From Pseudomonas tehranensis (lineage in GTDB: Bacteria; Pseudomonadota; Gammaproteobacteria; Pseudomonadales; Pseudomonadaceae), in contig NZ_JABWQV010000009.1 of NCBI RefSeq assembly GCF_014268615.1, positions 1 through 60,233 on the forward strand: a stretch of DNA of 60,233 nucleotides, read 5' to 3'. The notes beneath the pieces were generated by a model, which searched no databases, was not told the origin of the DNA, and saw only the letters and a program-made list of their open reading frames with translations. Positions 21,404 to 30,202 of the stretch are shown here, one piece after another. The position numbers were made by a program, and so were the translations under genes. Numbering within the stretch: position 1 is the stretch's first letter; each line of letters begins with the position of its first letter.

Positions 21404-21439
21404 AGCCTGTCGGGATTCGTTCCAGACAGGCTTTTTTTT
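21404..21439 (+). terminator. Intrinsic terminator of hemE
   Basis: AGCCTGTC (21404-21411) pairs with GACAGGCT (21425-21432) and is followed by a run of eight or more T. It starts 17 bp after the hemE stop. Confidence 0.93.
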
Positions 21440-21721
21440 GCCTGCTAATTATTCAATGAAACAAGTTGGCTATCTTTATCGGTTTGCCTGTTTTCGTTTG
21501 TTTAATAACTAACTTTGCCTGTAAGAAGTTTTTCTTCTGAGCTCGGAAAAATAGATTCAGGGATTGTTCCTTCTATTTTGAGAGATTTTCCCTACATAGC
21601 GATTGCCCAAGTTTCCATTAATGTTTCGGCGCTTGCCAGGTACAGCGCTGTGCGATCCAGTGCGCCTTCCAAGATGAAGTTTGTTAAATCTCCCAATCTC
21701 GATGAGTAGTCTGGAATTTAT
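21440..21721 (+). other. AT-rich intergenic leader of the LPMO-secretion operon
   Basis: About 280 bp with visibly lower GC than either neighbour, including stretches such as TAATTATTCAAT and TTTAATAACTAACTTT. No convincing gene was found; a 64-codon open frame here has no recognisable features. It presumably holds the promoter of the LPMO-gsp operon, but no confident -35/-10 pair was assigned. The composition break suggests a junction of acquired DNA. Confidence 0.5.
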
Positions 21722-23188
21722 ATGAAAACCAACTTCCACCAGCACAAGGTGCTGACGGGTTTTGCTTGCTCGTTAGTTATGCTGTCCACCGTGGGGACAT
21801 CCCAGGGTGCATTTGCCCATGGTTATCTTGAAGTACCGCCCTCACGTGCCTTGTTGTGCCAGCGAGGTGAAAACAAGAACTGTGGCGGCGCGCAATATGA
21901 GCCCCAGAGCACGGGCGAAACCTTCCAGGGGTTCCCCAATGGCGCAGGCGGTGCGCCCCTCCAGGGCCCTGTCGATGGCAAGATCGCCAGCGGTGGCAAC
22001 CCCTTGTTTTCCGCCCTCGATGCCCAGTCGGCCACGCGTTGGAACCTGACTGAACTCAGGGACCGCAACATCGCCTTTCAATGGCAATACACCGCTGCGC
22101 ATCCGGCGACCAGGCATGAGTATTTCATTACCCGCGACGATTGGAAGCCAAACGAGCCGCTCAAGCGCGCGTCGTTCGACAGCACGCCATTCTGTACGGT
22201 AGAGGGCGCCCATCAGCTTCCGGAGGCAGGCGCCAAGCACCATTGCGTGATTCCCGACAGCAAGTCGGGCCATCACGTCCTCCTGGCGGTGTGGACGGTT
22301 GGCGACACCGATAACGCGTTCTATGACCCGGCGGATGTGAACATCCTCGCCGAAGCGGCCTTGCCGGGTGGCTGGTTACCAGTGGGCAGCATTGCGCCCG
22401 CCGCGCCGTTGCTGGTGGGCGACAAGGTCAAGGCCCGAGCCTTTTCAGCCGCTGGCGAGAATGCTGAGTACAGCGTGGAGATCGGCATCGATCACGCTGA
22501 AGAAGGTCGACCGGAAAACTGGTCGTTCAAGCTGGCCGATGCCATCAACCGGGCCCATACCCTGGTTCGTGCCGGTATCCGCGATGAGCAGGGCGACATC
22601 ACCCCGATCAAAGGCATCAACAAACTGTATGCCCAGCAAGAGACCGGCGTGAGCCGGTATGAAGTGCAGTTGCAAATGCAGGAAGACCCTGACGCCAGCA
22701 TGACCATCTCCTCTTTGCAGCCGGAGTATGTGCTCGACAAGGGCCGGGTCGACATGACGTTCACGGTGTCGACCAACCGCAGGATGAACCTTGAAGCCAC
22801 CCTGTTCGATGAAAAGAACAAGCCGGTCGGCGTCGTAACCCAGGCAGTGGGCGAAGGCAGCAGTGGCCTGAGCATGGCGGTCCGTAGCGCGCCGGGTGCC
22901 CATACCCTGACGCTGGTGGGCACCACCGCGGACGGCAGGACCACACGCCAGGAAACCCGGCAGGTCCCCCTGACCGGTGAAGGCGCGGGGATCGAGTACG
23001 ACTTCGTATTTCCCGAAGGCATCAGTGACTACGCCGCCGGTACGAAGGTATTGCAGCCGAAGACGGATGAAGTCTTCCAGTGCAAACCATTCCCCGCGTC
23101 TGGCTATTGCAAGCAATACAGCCCTTCGGCGAACGGTTACGAGCCTGGGGTCGGTGCCCATTGGCACATGGCCTGGGAAAAGCTCTAA
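21722..23188 (+). CDS. AA10 lytic polysaccharide monooxygenase, GbpA/CbpD-like chitin-binding protein
   Basis: The 488-residue precursor has a signal peptide cut before His33, which becomes the N-terminal copper ligand of the histidine brace. The second brace His lies in SGHHVLLAVW (about residue 180), and the axial Phe is in NAFYD. Such enzymes oxidatively cleave crystalline chitin or cellulose. After the catalytic domain (33 to about 205) come two GbpA-like beta domains (about 215-415) and a C-terminal carbohydrate-binding module with conserved Cys and aromatic residues (about 425-488, CBM73/CBM5-like). P. aeruginosa CbpD is a known type II secretion substrate, and here the gene lies 56 bp before gspC. 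Secretion by the adjacent machine is inferred. Confidence 0.92.
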   Translation: MKTNFHQHKVLTGFACSLVMLSTVGTSQGAFAHGYLEVPPSRALLCQRGENKNCGGAQYEPQSTGETFQGFPNGAGGAPLQGPVDGKIASGGNPLFSALDAQSATRWNLTELRDRNIAFQWQYTAAHPATRHEYFITRDDWKPNEPLKRASFDSTPFCTVEGAHQLPEAGAKHHCVIPDSKSGHHVLLAVWTVGDTDNAFYDPADVNILAEAALPGGWLPVGSIAPAAPLLVGDKVKARAFSAAGENAEYSVEIGIDHAEEGRPENWSFKLADAINRAHTLVRAGIRDEQGDITPIKGINKLYAQQETGVSRYEVQLQMQEDPDASMTISSLQPEYVLDKGRVDMTFTVSTNRRMNLEATLFDEKNKPVGVVTQAVGEGSSGLSMAVRSAPGAHTLTLVGTTADGRTTRQETRQVPLTGEGAGIEYDFVFPEGISDYAAGTKVLQPKTDEVFQCKPFPASGYCKQYSPSANGYEPGVGAHWHMAWEKL

Positions 23189-23244
23189 GACATGAGGCTC
23201 AGGGCTTCAGGTCATCCTGGGGTCCTGCAAGGGTGAGCAGGCAA

Positions 23245-23772
23245 ATGAAGGCTTTTTTCCGGGCCGACGGTGGCCTGCCGAAGGCGGTACTGGTGTCGGT
23301 GACTTTGCTCTACGGCACTTTCCTGGCGGGGCAGGAGTGGCGTTTTCGACAGGAGCTCAGGCGCGAAGTGCCGATGAGTGCGGCGCCGGTCGTGGTTCAG
23401 GGCGGCGCTGTGCTCAACGTCCAGGCGGTGGCCAGTGTGCTCGGCCTGGCCGCTCGAGAGGCCACGGCCCTCAGCGCCGAACCGATCACCCTGCAGGCCA
23501 GCTTCGTCAACGGCGCAGGATTGTCACGGGCATTGCTGGCCGATGTCACGGGGTCGCGCATTTATCAGGTCGGTGAGCGCCTGCCCGGCGGCAGCGTGTT
23601 GCGCCGGGTCGATGCGACTCATGTGGTGTTGTGGCGCAACGGACGGGAGGAGCGGGTGGCCTTGCAGCGCACGGGCGAGTCGTTCCTGCGTCGACTGTCT
23701 CCTGGAACCGGAGGGCAGCCTCCGTCTGGTTCCTCGCAATACCTACACCCGGTCGCCGGGTTATCAGAGTGA
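23245..23772 (+). CDS. gspC: Type II secretion protein GspC (short, no PDZ)
   Basis: The 175-residue inner-membrane protein has a cytoplasmic N-terminus, one membrane helix (about 12-30) and a periplasmic homology region (about 75-145; GSRIYQVGERLPGGSVLRRV is typical) that contacts the secretin N0 domain. It ends soon after this domain, with only a 30-residue Gly/Ser/Pro tail, so it lacks the PDZ or coiled-coil module of longer GspC proteins. ATG 23245 is used; GTG 23233 is an in-frame alternative. It leads the gsp block and follows the LPMO gene by 56 bp. Confidence 0.85.
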   Translation: MKAFFRADGGLPKAVLVSVTLLYGTFLAGQEWRFRQELRREVPMSAAPVVVQGGAVLNVQAVASVLGLAAREATALSAEPITLQASFVNGAGLSRALLADVTGSRIYQVGERLPGGSVLRRVDATHVVLWRNGREERVALQRTGESFLRRLSPGTGGQPPSGSSQYLHPVAGLSE

Positions 23773-23781
23773 TTTGAATCG

Positions 23782-25701
23782 ATGAATAGTTTGATCCGGG
23801 GCCGTGCGTTGCACGCCCTGTTGTGTCTCGGGCTGTTTGCCGCGCGGGTGCCGTCGTGGGCGCAGGAGGCTCAATGGCAGTTGGCGATGAACAATGCGGA
23901 ACTGCGCGATGTCGTCGAGGAGATGTCGGCGATTCTCGGCCAGACCGTGGTACTCGACCCGCGCGTCTCGGGACGCATCACTGTCATGTCCCGCCAGGCG
24001 CTGGATCGCGAGGGCGTGCGGCGGCTGTTCTATTCGGTGCTCGATGCGCACAACTTCACCGTGATCGACGAAGGCGAACGGATCCTGATCACGCCGGTCG
24101 CCGATGCGAGGACACGTGCCGGTCTCGACGACGCCAAGGACACCACCCCGTCCCAGTACGTCACCCGGGTTCTCGAGTTGCAATCGAGTATCGCCGCCGA
24201 TATCGCCGGGTTGGTCCGGCCCCTGGTGTCGAACAATGGTTACATCGGCCCTTCGGTCTCTTCCAACGCCTTGGTGGTGACCGACACGGCCGCCAATGTG
24301 CGACGTATCGCCCAAGTGGTGCGTCAGTTGGACTCGGGGCGCAACCGCAGTCATGTCGTGCTGCGCTTGCGTCATGCCCAGGCCGTGGATATCGCGCCGG
24401 TCCTGGAAGCATCCGGCGGCAAGCGCGAGGGGGATGCGGCGGGTTCCGTGATTGCCGATCCCCGCAGCAACCACCTGGTGATCATCGGCGCGCCGGTGGT
24501 GCGCCAGCGCCTGCTCGATCTGGCCCGGGCGCTGGATGTTCCGGCGGCTGCCTTCCAGGATAACGCGCGGGTCATTCGCCTTCACCACAGCGATGCCAGG
24601 CAGCTGGCTGAGGTGCTGGAAGCCGTCGGGCAAGAGAAAAGAACCACCGCGTCCCTGGGCGGCCAGCGGGATACCGGTGTCGCCAACCCGTTCATGATCA
24701 AGGCTGACGAAAGCCAGAACGCCTTGGTGCTGATCGCCGAGCCCGCCCAGGTGCGTACCGTCGAGAGCATCGTTCGCGAACTCGATCAGCCTCGTGCCCA
24801 GGTACTGATCCACGCGGCCATCGTCGAGATTTCCGGGGATACCGCCGAAGCGCTGGGGGTGCAGTGGAGTCTTAATACCGGCAACGCCTCAGGGTTCATC
24901 AATTTTCCGGGAACCAACATTCCGATCATGGGTGGGCTGGACGCCAATGCCCTGAAAAACGAAGCGCAAGGCGCGGTCCTGCGACTCGGAGGCGACCGTT
25001 TCAGTGCGTTGGTCTCGGCATTGGCGAGCAATACCCGCAGCAATCTGCTGTCCACGCCCAGCCTGTTGACGCTGGATAACCAGGAAGCGGAAATCATCGT
25101 GGGCCAGAACGTCCCGTTCAAGACGGGCTCCTACGCCACCAACAGCAGTGGCGCGGACAACCCGTTCACCACCGTGGAGCGCAAGGATGTCGGCATCAGC
25201 CTCAGGATCAAGCCCTACATCAATGAAGGTTCCACCCTGCGCCTCGATGTCCAGCAGGAAGTCTCGGACATTGCGCCGGCTGTCTCCGGCGTGGACTCCT
25301 CGGACCTGATTACCAACAAGCGTGCCCTCAAGAGCACGATCCTGGCGGACGATGGTGAGATCATCGTGATCGGTGGCCTGATTCGCGACAGTGTCCGTAC
25401 CCAGGAAAGCGGCGTGCCGGTGTTGCGCAGCATTCCCTACCTGGGCGCGCTGTTTCGCTGGACCCGTGATACCCAGACCAAAAGCAACCTGATGGTGTTC
25501 CTGCGCCCGACCATCGTGCGCAGCAAGGAAGGCCTGGCCGATGTGAGCCGTCAGCGCTACGACGCGCTTCGAGAGCTGAGCAAACCCGGTTCACGGAAAA
25601 ATAATTCGCTGTTGCTGCCTCGGGACGCCCGCGAGTTGTTCGAACCGTCCGCCGACGCGCCGCTGGCCGAGCCGCGTCAACAGAATCCGGGGGCCCTGTG
25701 A
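23782..25701 (+). CDS. gspD: Type II secretion secretin GspD
   Basis: This 639-residue outer-membrane channel subunit starts with a signal peptide ending near SWAQ and has no lipobox, unlike the HxcQ-type lipo-secretin. The N0 domain (about 30-100) and three repeated N1-N3 domains (about 115-360) lead to the secretin core (about 375-575) with SLLTLDNQEAEIIVGQNVPF and GEIIVIGGLI. A tail to 639 may serve pilotin contact, but no gspS pilotin gene is nearby. It begins nine bases after gspC and overlaps gspE by four. Confidence 0.96.
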   Translation: MNSLIRGRALHALLCLGLFAARVPSWAQEAQWQLAMNNAELRDVVEEMSAILGQTVVLDPRVSGRITVMSRQALDREGVRRLFYSVLDAHNFTVIDEGERILITPVADARTRAGLDDAKDTTPSQYVTRVLELQSSIAADIAGLVRPLVSNNGYIGPSVSSNALVVTDTAANVRRIAQVVRQLDSGRNRSHVVLRLRHAQAVDIAPVLEASGGKREGDAAGSVIADPRSNHLVIIGAPVVRQRLLDLARALDVPAAAFQDNARVIRLHHSDARQLAEVLEAVGQEKRTTASLGGQRDTGVANPFMIKADESQNALVLIAEPAQVRTVESIVRELDQPRAQVLIHAAIVEISGDTAEALGVQWSLNTGNASGFINFPGTNIPIMGGLDANALKNEAQGAVLRLGGDRFSALVSALASNTRSNLLSTPSLLTLDNQEAEIIVGQNVPFKTGSYATNSSGADNPFTTVERKDVGISLRIKPYINEGSTLRLDVQQEVSDIAPAVSGVDSSDLITNKRALKSTILADDGEIIVIGGLIRDSVRTQESGVPVLRSIPYLGALFRWTRDTQTKSNLMVFLRPTIVRSKEGLADVSRQRYDALRELSKPGSRKNNSLLLPRDARELFEPSADAPLAEPRQQNPGAL

Positions 25702-27170
25702 GTGATCCACAGGCCCCGTTGCCCTTTGGTTTCGCCCGACGCCTGGGCGTGCTGCTGGAAGGCGAGGGCCCGACCTTGCGCCTGGTGATGCGCCGCGACA
25801 CGCCGTTGACCGCGCTGGCCGAGGTTTGGCGCTGGTGTGGTCGGGAGTTGCCCATCCAGGTGCTGGAGCCGGGGCAGTTCGCTACGCGCCTGGCTTGCGT
25901 TTATCGCCAGGGCCAGAGCGCCGCCGAGCAGGTTGCCCAAGGACTGGACGAGGAGCTGGACCTGCTCAGCCTGGCCGATCAAGTGCCGCAGACCACCGAC
26001 TTGCTGGAACAGCAGGGCGATGCGCCGATCATCCGGTTGATCAATGCCCTGCTCAGCGAAGCGGTTCGCGAACACGCCTCGGATGTGCATCTGGAAACGT
26101 TCGAGCAATACCTGTCGGTGCGCATGCGTATCGACGGCCAGTTGCAGGAAATGCTACGCCCGCGCCGGGAGCTGGCGAGCCTTTTGGTGTCGCGGATCAA
26201 GGTCATGGCGCGCCTGGACATCGCCGAAAAACGTGTGCCCCAGGACGGGCGCATGGCGTTGCGGCTGGCCGGGCATGAGGTCGATGTGCGGGTCTCGACC
26301 CTGCCTTCAGCCCATGGCGAGCGAGTGGTGTTGCGCCTGCTCGACAAGCAGGCCGGGCGCCTGGATCTGATCCGCCTGGGCCTACCTGATGACACCCTGG
26401 CAAACCTGCGTCGGTTGCTCGGCAAACCCCATGGCGTCGTGCTGGTGACCGGCCCCACGGGCTCGGGGAAAACCACCAGCCTGTACGCGGCGCTGAGCAG
26501 CATCAACGATCAGAGCCGAAACATCCTCACCGTCGAAGACCCGATCGAGTATCACCTGCCGGGTATCGGCCAGATGCCGGTCAATCCAAAAGTCGACATG
26601 ACCTTTGCCCGTGGCTTGCGAGCGATTTTGCGTCAGGACCCGGATGTGGTGATGGTGGGCGAGATCCGCGATCGCGAGACCGCCGAAATCGCGGTGCAGG
26701 CGTCCCTGACCGGTCATCTGGTGCTCTCGACCCTGCACACCAACACTGCCGTAGGCGCGGTTACGCGACTGAGGGACATGGGCCTGGACGCCTATCTGCT
26801 GGCCTCGTCCCTGGCGGGCATTGTGGCCCAGCGCTTGTTGCGCACCTTGTGTCCATCTTGCAAGACGCCCTATGTGGCCGACGCTGCAACCTGTCGTCGC
26901 CTTGGGCTCGACGCCGACGCCGCGCCACGGTTGTTCAAGGCCCGGGGCTGCGAGCAATGCCAGAAAGGTTTTCGCGGGCGTATAGGCATCTATGAACTGG
27001 TGAGTGTCAGCACCACGTTGTCGCTACTGATTCATCAGGGCGCCCCTGAGCAGGCGCTGACCCTTGAGGCGCGCAAAACCTCCCGCAGCCTGTTTCAGGA
27101 CGGGTGCCGGCGGGTTCTGGAAGGCCTGACCAGTGTCGATGAACTGCTGCGCATCACCCAGGAGGATTAG
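25698..27170 (+). CDS. gspE: Type II secretion ATPase GspE
   Basis: The 490-residue cytoplasmic hexameric ATPase powers pseudopilus assembly. Walker A GPTGSGKT is at 252-259. The Asp box and Walker B (ILRQDPDVVMVGEIRD) follow near 310, and the His box (LSTLHTN) near 345. The C-terminal zinc element is complete, with CPSC at about 387-390 and CEQC at about 419-422. It starts at GTG 25698, overlapping the gspD stop. Confidence 0.97.
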   Translation: MSDPQAPLPFGFARRLGVLLEGEGPTLRLVMRRDTPLTALAEVWRWCGRELPIQVLEPGQFATRLACVYRQGQSAAEQVAQGLDEELDLLSLADQVPQTTDLLEQQGDAPIIRLINALLSEAVREHASDVHLETFEQYLSVRMRIDGQLQEMLRPRRELASLLVSRIKVMARLDIAEKRVPQDGRMALRLAGHEVDVRVSTLPSAHGERVVLRLLDKQAGRLDLIRLGLPDDTLANLRRLLGKPHGVVLVTGPTGSGKTTSLYAALSSINDQSRNILTVEDPIEYHLPGIGQMPVNPKVDMTFARGLRAILRQDPDVVMVGEIRDRETAEIAVQASLTGHLVLSTLHTNTAVGAVTRLRDMGLDAYLLASSLAGIVAQRLLRTLCPSCKTPYVADAATCRRLGLDADAAPRLFKARGCEQCQKGFRGRIGIYELVSVSTTLSLLIHQGAPEQALTLEARKTSRSLFQDGCRRVLEGLTSVDELLRITQED

Positions 27171-27174
27171 CCCC

Positions 27175-28383
27175 ATGCCGACCTTCGACTATCGAGCAGA
27201 GAATGCCCGGGGCCGACGCTGCAAAGGCCGCGTGGAAGCCGACAACCCTCGTCATGCCCGTCAGTTGCTGCGCGAGCGCGGCTTGCTGCCCAGCGAGCTG
27301 CACGAAGTGAAGGCGCAACGAACCCTGGGCGCCCGGCCCGTTGGGGGGCGTTTGAGCCCGGCGGATCTGGCGTTGCTGACGTTGCAGCTGTCCACCTTGA
27401 TTCAGGCCGGCCTGCCCCTCGAAGAGGCCCTCGGCGCCGTCGCCCAACAAAGCCAGAAGCGGCGGGTTGCCAGCCTGCTGTCGGCGGTACGCGGTCGTGT
27501 GATGGAAGGTCACGCCCTGGCCACGGCGCTGGCGGCGTTTCCCCAGGCGTTTCCCGAGCTGTTCTGCGCCACGGTTGCCGCCGGCGAACAGTCCGGCCAC
27601 TTGGGCCTGGTGCTGGAGCAGTTGGCGGCTTACACCCAGGCACGCCAGGCATCGCGCCAGCGCATTCAACTGGCTTTGGTGTATCCGCTGATTCTGATGC
27701 TGGCCTGCGTCGCGATTGTCGCCTTCCTGTTGGGTTACGTGGTGCCGGATGTGGTGAAGATATTCGTCGACAGCGGCCAATCGTTGCCCTGGCTGACCGA
27801 GGCACTGATCGTCCTGAGTGACGGATTGCGACGCTATGGCTTGTCGCTGCTCGGGTTGCTGGTCGGGTTGCTCGGGTTGTGGCGCTGGAGCCTGCGCCAA
27901 CCTGCGTGGCGCCTGCGCTGGCATCGTCTGTTGCTCAAGCTGCCTGTGTTGGGTGAGGTGCTGCGGGCGATGGAAGCGGCCCGATTCGCCAGCACCCTGG
28001 CGATCCTGAGCAAAAGTGCCGTGCCGCTGGTGGATGCCCTGCGCATCGCCGCGCAGGTGATCGGCAACCTGACCATCCGCGCCCGCATGGCTGACGTCGC
28101 CCGTTCGGTCCGCGAGGGCGGGACCCTGACCCGTGGCCTGGAGCTTGGCGGGGATATTCCGCCACTGATGCTGCACATGATCGCCAGCGGCGAACGGGCC
28201 GGCGAGCTCGACAGCATGTTGGCCCGGGCCGCCGAACAACAGGAGGCCAGCCTCGCGGCGCGTATCGCGCTGGTGGTGAGCCTTTTCGAACCGGCCATGC
28301 TGGTGCTGATGGGCGGCGTCGTGCTGCTGATCGTCATGGCCATTCTGCTACCGATCCTGAGCCTCAACCAATTGGTGAATTGA
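27175..28383 (+). CDS. gspF: Type II secretion inner-membrane platform protein GspF
   Basis: The 402-residue polytopic protein has two homologous cytoplasmic helical domains (about 70-165 and 270-365) and three membrane segments (about 170-192, 220-242 and 375-398). It forms the platform on which GspE drives pseudopilin addition. ATG 27175 is preceded by a strong GGAGG and starts four bases after the gspE stop. The N-terminal FDYRAENARG is typical of the family. Confidence 0.96.
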   Translation: MPTFDYRAENARGRRCKGRVEADNPRHARQLLRERGLLPSELHEVKAQRTLGARPVGGRLSPADLALLTLQLSTLIQAGLPLEEALGAVAQQSQKRRVASLLSAVRGRVMEGHALATALAAFPQAFPELFCATVAAGEQSGHLGLVLEQLAAYTQARQASRQRIQLALVYPLILMLACVAIVAFLLGYVVPDVVKIFVDSGQSLPWLTEALIVLSDGLRRYGLSLLGLLVGLLGLWRWSLRQPAWRLRWHRLLLKLPVLGEVLRAMEAARFASTLAILSKSAVPLVDALRIAAQVIGNLTIRARMADVARSVREGGTLTRGLELGGDIPPLMLHMIASGERAGELDSMLARAAEQQEASLAARIALVVSLFEPAMLVLMGGVVLLIVMAILLPILSLNQLVN

Positions 28384-28386
28384 CCC

Positions 28387-28842
28387 ATGAAACTTCAGCA
28401 CAACCGACCTGCACGCCTTCAGCGCGGCTTTACCCTGATCGAAATCATGGTGGTGGTGGTCATCATCGGCGTCCTGGGCGCCATTGTGGTGCCACAGTTC
28501 ATGAGCCGGCCCGACCAAGCCAAGGCCACGGCCGCGCGAACCGATATCCAGGCGATTGCCACGGCCCTGGAGATGTACCGCCTGGACAACTATCACTATC
28601 CATCGACCCAACAGGGCCTGGAAGCGTTGAGCAAGCGCCCCTCCGGTACACCCGCGGCCAGTAACTGGAACCCCCAGGGTTATCTGAAAAACCTGCCGGT
28701 CGATCCCTGGGGCACGCCCTATCAATACCTCAACCCGGGCCTCAAATCGACCGATGGCAGCTATGACCTGTACTCCCTGGGCGCCGATGGCTTGTCGGGA
28801 GGGGAGGGGATGGCGGCCGACATAGGCAATTGGGCGCCATGA
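28387..28842 (+). CDS. gspG: Major pseudopilin GspG
   Basis: This 151-residue prepilin has a 14-residue leader ending QRG, cleaved before Phe15 in G|FTLIE with Glu at +5. The hydrophobic N-terminal helix is followed by the globular domain typical of GspG, with LPVDPWGTPYQY and a C-terminal Asp-rich calcium-loop region. It builds the pseudopilus shaft. The leader peptidase (PilD/GspO) is not encoded in this operon and is presumably the chromosomal PilD. Confidence 0.97.
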   Translation: MKLQHNRPARLQRGFTLIEIMVVVVIIGVLGAIVVPQFMSRPDQAKATAARTDIQAIATALEMYRLDNYHYPSTQQGLEALSKRPSGTPAASNWNPQGYLKNLPVDPWGTPYQYLNPGLKSTDGSYDLYSLGADGLSGGEGMAADIGNWAP

Positions 28843-29312
28843 AAATGGGACGAGATTGTCGCGGATTCACCTTGCTGGAGCTGATGATTGTCATCGTCCT
28901 GATCGGAATGCTGGCGGGCATGGTCAGCCTGGCCAGCGGTCCGAGCCCGGCGCGCCAGGCCCGACAGCAGGCCGAGGATTTCATCCGCGTGGTGCAGCAA
29001 CTGCGCGAACGGGCGGTGTTGGATGCCCGTGAATATGGCCTGCGCCTGCAGTCTCGCGCCTACCAGGCAGTACGGCTCGAAGACCGGGGCTGGACGGCGG
29101 TGACGTCTTTGCATCGGCTGCCGGAAAACCTGACGCTTGGGCTTGAACAAGATGGCCAGATCCTGCCGCTCGACGATGTCCGGGACACACCGCAACTGCT
29201 GATGCTCAGCAGTGACGAAATCAGTCCGTTCAGGCTGTTCATCAAGGTTACCGGACAGACCTTGTTGCAGGTGTCGAGCGATGGCGTGGCGGAGCCGTTC
29301 GTTCATGAATAG
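28839..29312 (+). CDS. gspH: Minor pseudopilin GspH
   Basis: The 157-residue prepilin has a nine-residue leader and cleavage site G|FTLLE with Glu +5, then a hydrophobic helix and a mostly beta C-terminal domain. ATG 28839 overlaps the gspG stop as ATGA, which decides the start over the TTG at 28830. GspH links the pseudopilus tip complex to the GspG shaft. It overlaps gspI by eight bases. Confidence 0.92.
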   Translation: MKMGRDCRGFTLLELMIVIVLIGMLAGMVSLASGPSPARQARQQAEDFIRVVQQLRERAVLDAREYGLRLQSRAYQAVRLEDRGWTAVTSLHRLPENLTLGLEQDGQILPLDDVRDTPQLLMLSSDEISPFRLFIKVTGQTLLQVSSDGVAEPFVHE

Positions 29313-29676
29313 CACCGATTGCCGAGGGTTCACGCTGCTGGAAGTCATGATTGCGCTGGCGGTTTTCGCAACGATGGCGGCGGCGATGCTGTCGGCCAGC
29401 CAGTTTGTGCTCAAGCAAAGCGTCGTGCTGGAGGAACGTCTGTTCGGTGCCTGGCTGGCGGACAACCAACTGAGCGAGCTGCGCCTGCAAACGGCGCCGC
29501 CAAAGGGGCAGCAGCGTTTGAGTCGAGACCTGGGCCAGCGCAACTGGATCCTGCAGCAACATATCGTCCCGGCCCGCGATCCGCGCCTGCTCAAGGTCGA
29601 GATCCAGGTCAGCCGTGCCGGCAGTTCGTCCGTTGCCCACCGCACCACCGGATGGATTGGCAACCGTCATGAATGA
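29305..29676 (+). CDS. gspI: Minor pseudopilin GspI
   Basis: The 123-residue prepilin has an eight-residue leader and the site G|FTLLEVMIALAVFA. GspI nucleates the I-J-K tip complex of the pseudopilus. ATG 29305 lies inside the end of gspH. The size and the DNQLSELRLQ segment after the helix fit GspI. It overlaps gspJ by eight bases. Confidence 0.93.
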   Translation: MNSTDCRGFTLLEVMIALAVFATMAAAMLSASQFVLKQSVVLEERLFGAWLADNQLSELRLQTAPPKGQQRLSRDLGQRNWILQQHIVPARDPRLLKVEIQVSRAGSSSVAHRTTGWIGNRHE

Positions 29677-30202
29677 ACAGTCGGGTTTCACGTTACTGGA
29701 GCTGGTTATCGCCATCGCGCTGTTTGCCTTGCTCGGCCTGGCGGGTTGGCGTCTGTTCGATAGTGTCGTGCGTACACAGCAGGGAACCGGCCAGCATGAG
29801 CGCGACATCAGGGGCCTGCAGCGTGCCGTGGGGGTGATCGAGCGAGATGCCTGGCAGGCGGTCGCCGGCTCTGTCGAACTCGCGTCGGGGCGCCTGCAAT
29901 TGCACCGTAGCCATTGGCGCAATCCACTCGACCTGCCGCGCAGTGAACGGCAAGTCGTGCAGTATCGACTCGAGGGGGCCGCGTTATGGCGCGACAGTCG
30001 CGGCGAAGGTACGGCTGGCCTGCAGCAGCAGAAACTGTTGGATGACGTACGCAGCCTGAGCTGGCGACTGTTCGACCCGGAACAGGGCTGGTACACCGAA
30101 ACGCGGAACGAGCAATCGCCTCTGGCGTTGGAACTGGTCGTTTCGACGGGGCGTTTCGAACAGATTCGTCGAGTGCTGCTATTGCCGGGCGCCTTGCCAT
30201 GA
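29669..30202 (+). CDS. gspJ: Minor pseudopilin GspJ
   Basis: The 177-residue prepilin has a very short leader (six residues) and the cleavage site G|FTLLELVIAIALFA. The RDIRGLQRAVGVIERD segment and the GspJ-like beta domain follow. It forms part of the I-J-K tip complex. Its start lies within gspI and it overlaps gspK by four bases. Confidence 0.93.
   Translation: MNEQSGFTLLELVIAIALFALLGLAGWRLFDSVVRTQQGTGQHERDIRGLQRAVGVIERDAWQAVAGSVELASGRLQLHRSHWRNPLDLPRSERQVVQYRLEGAALWRDSRGEGTAGLQQQKLLDDVRSLSWRLFDPEQGWYTETRNEQSPLALELVVSTGRFEQIRRVLLLPGALP

Noticed and set aside
21515..21709. 64-codon frame in the AT-rich gap before the LPMO gene
   Set aside because: It has no ribosome-binding site that stands out, no domain and no conserved-looking feature; more likely leader DNA.
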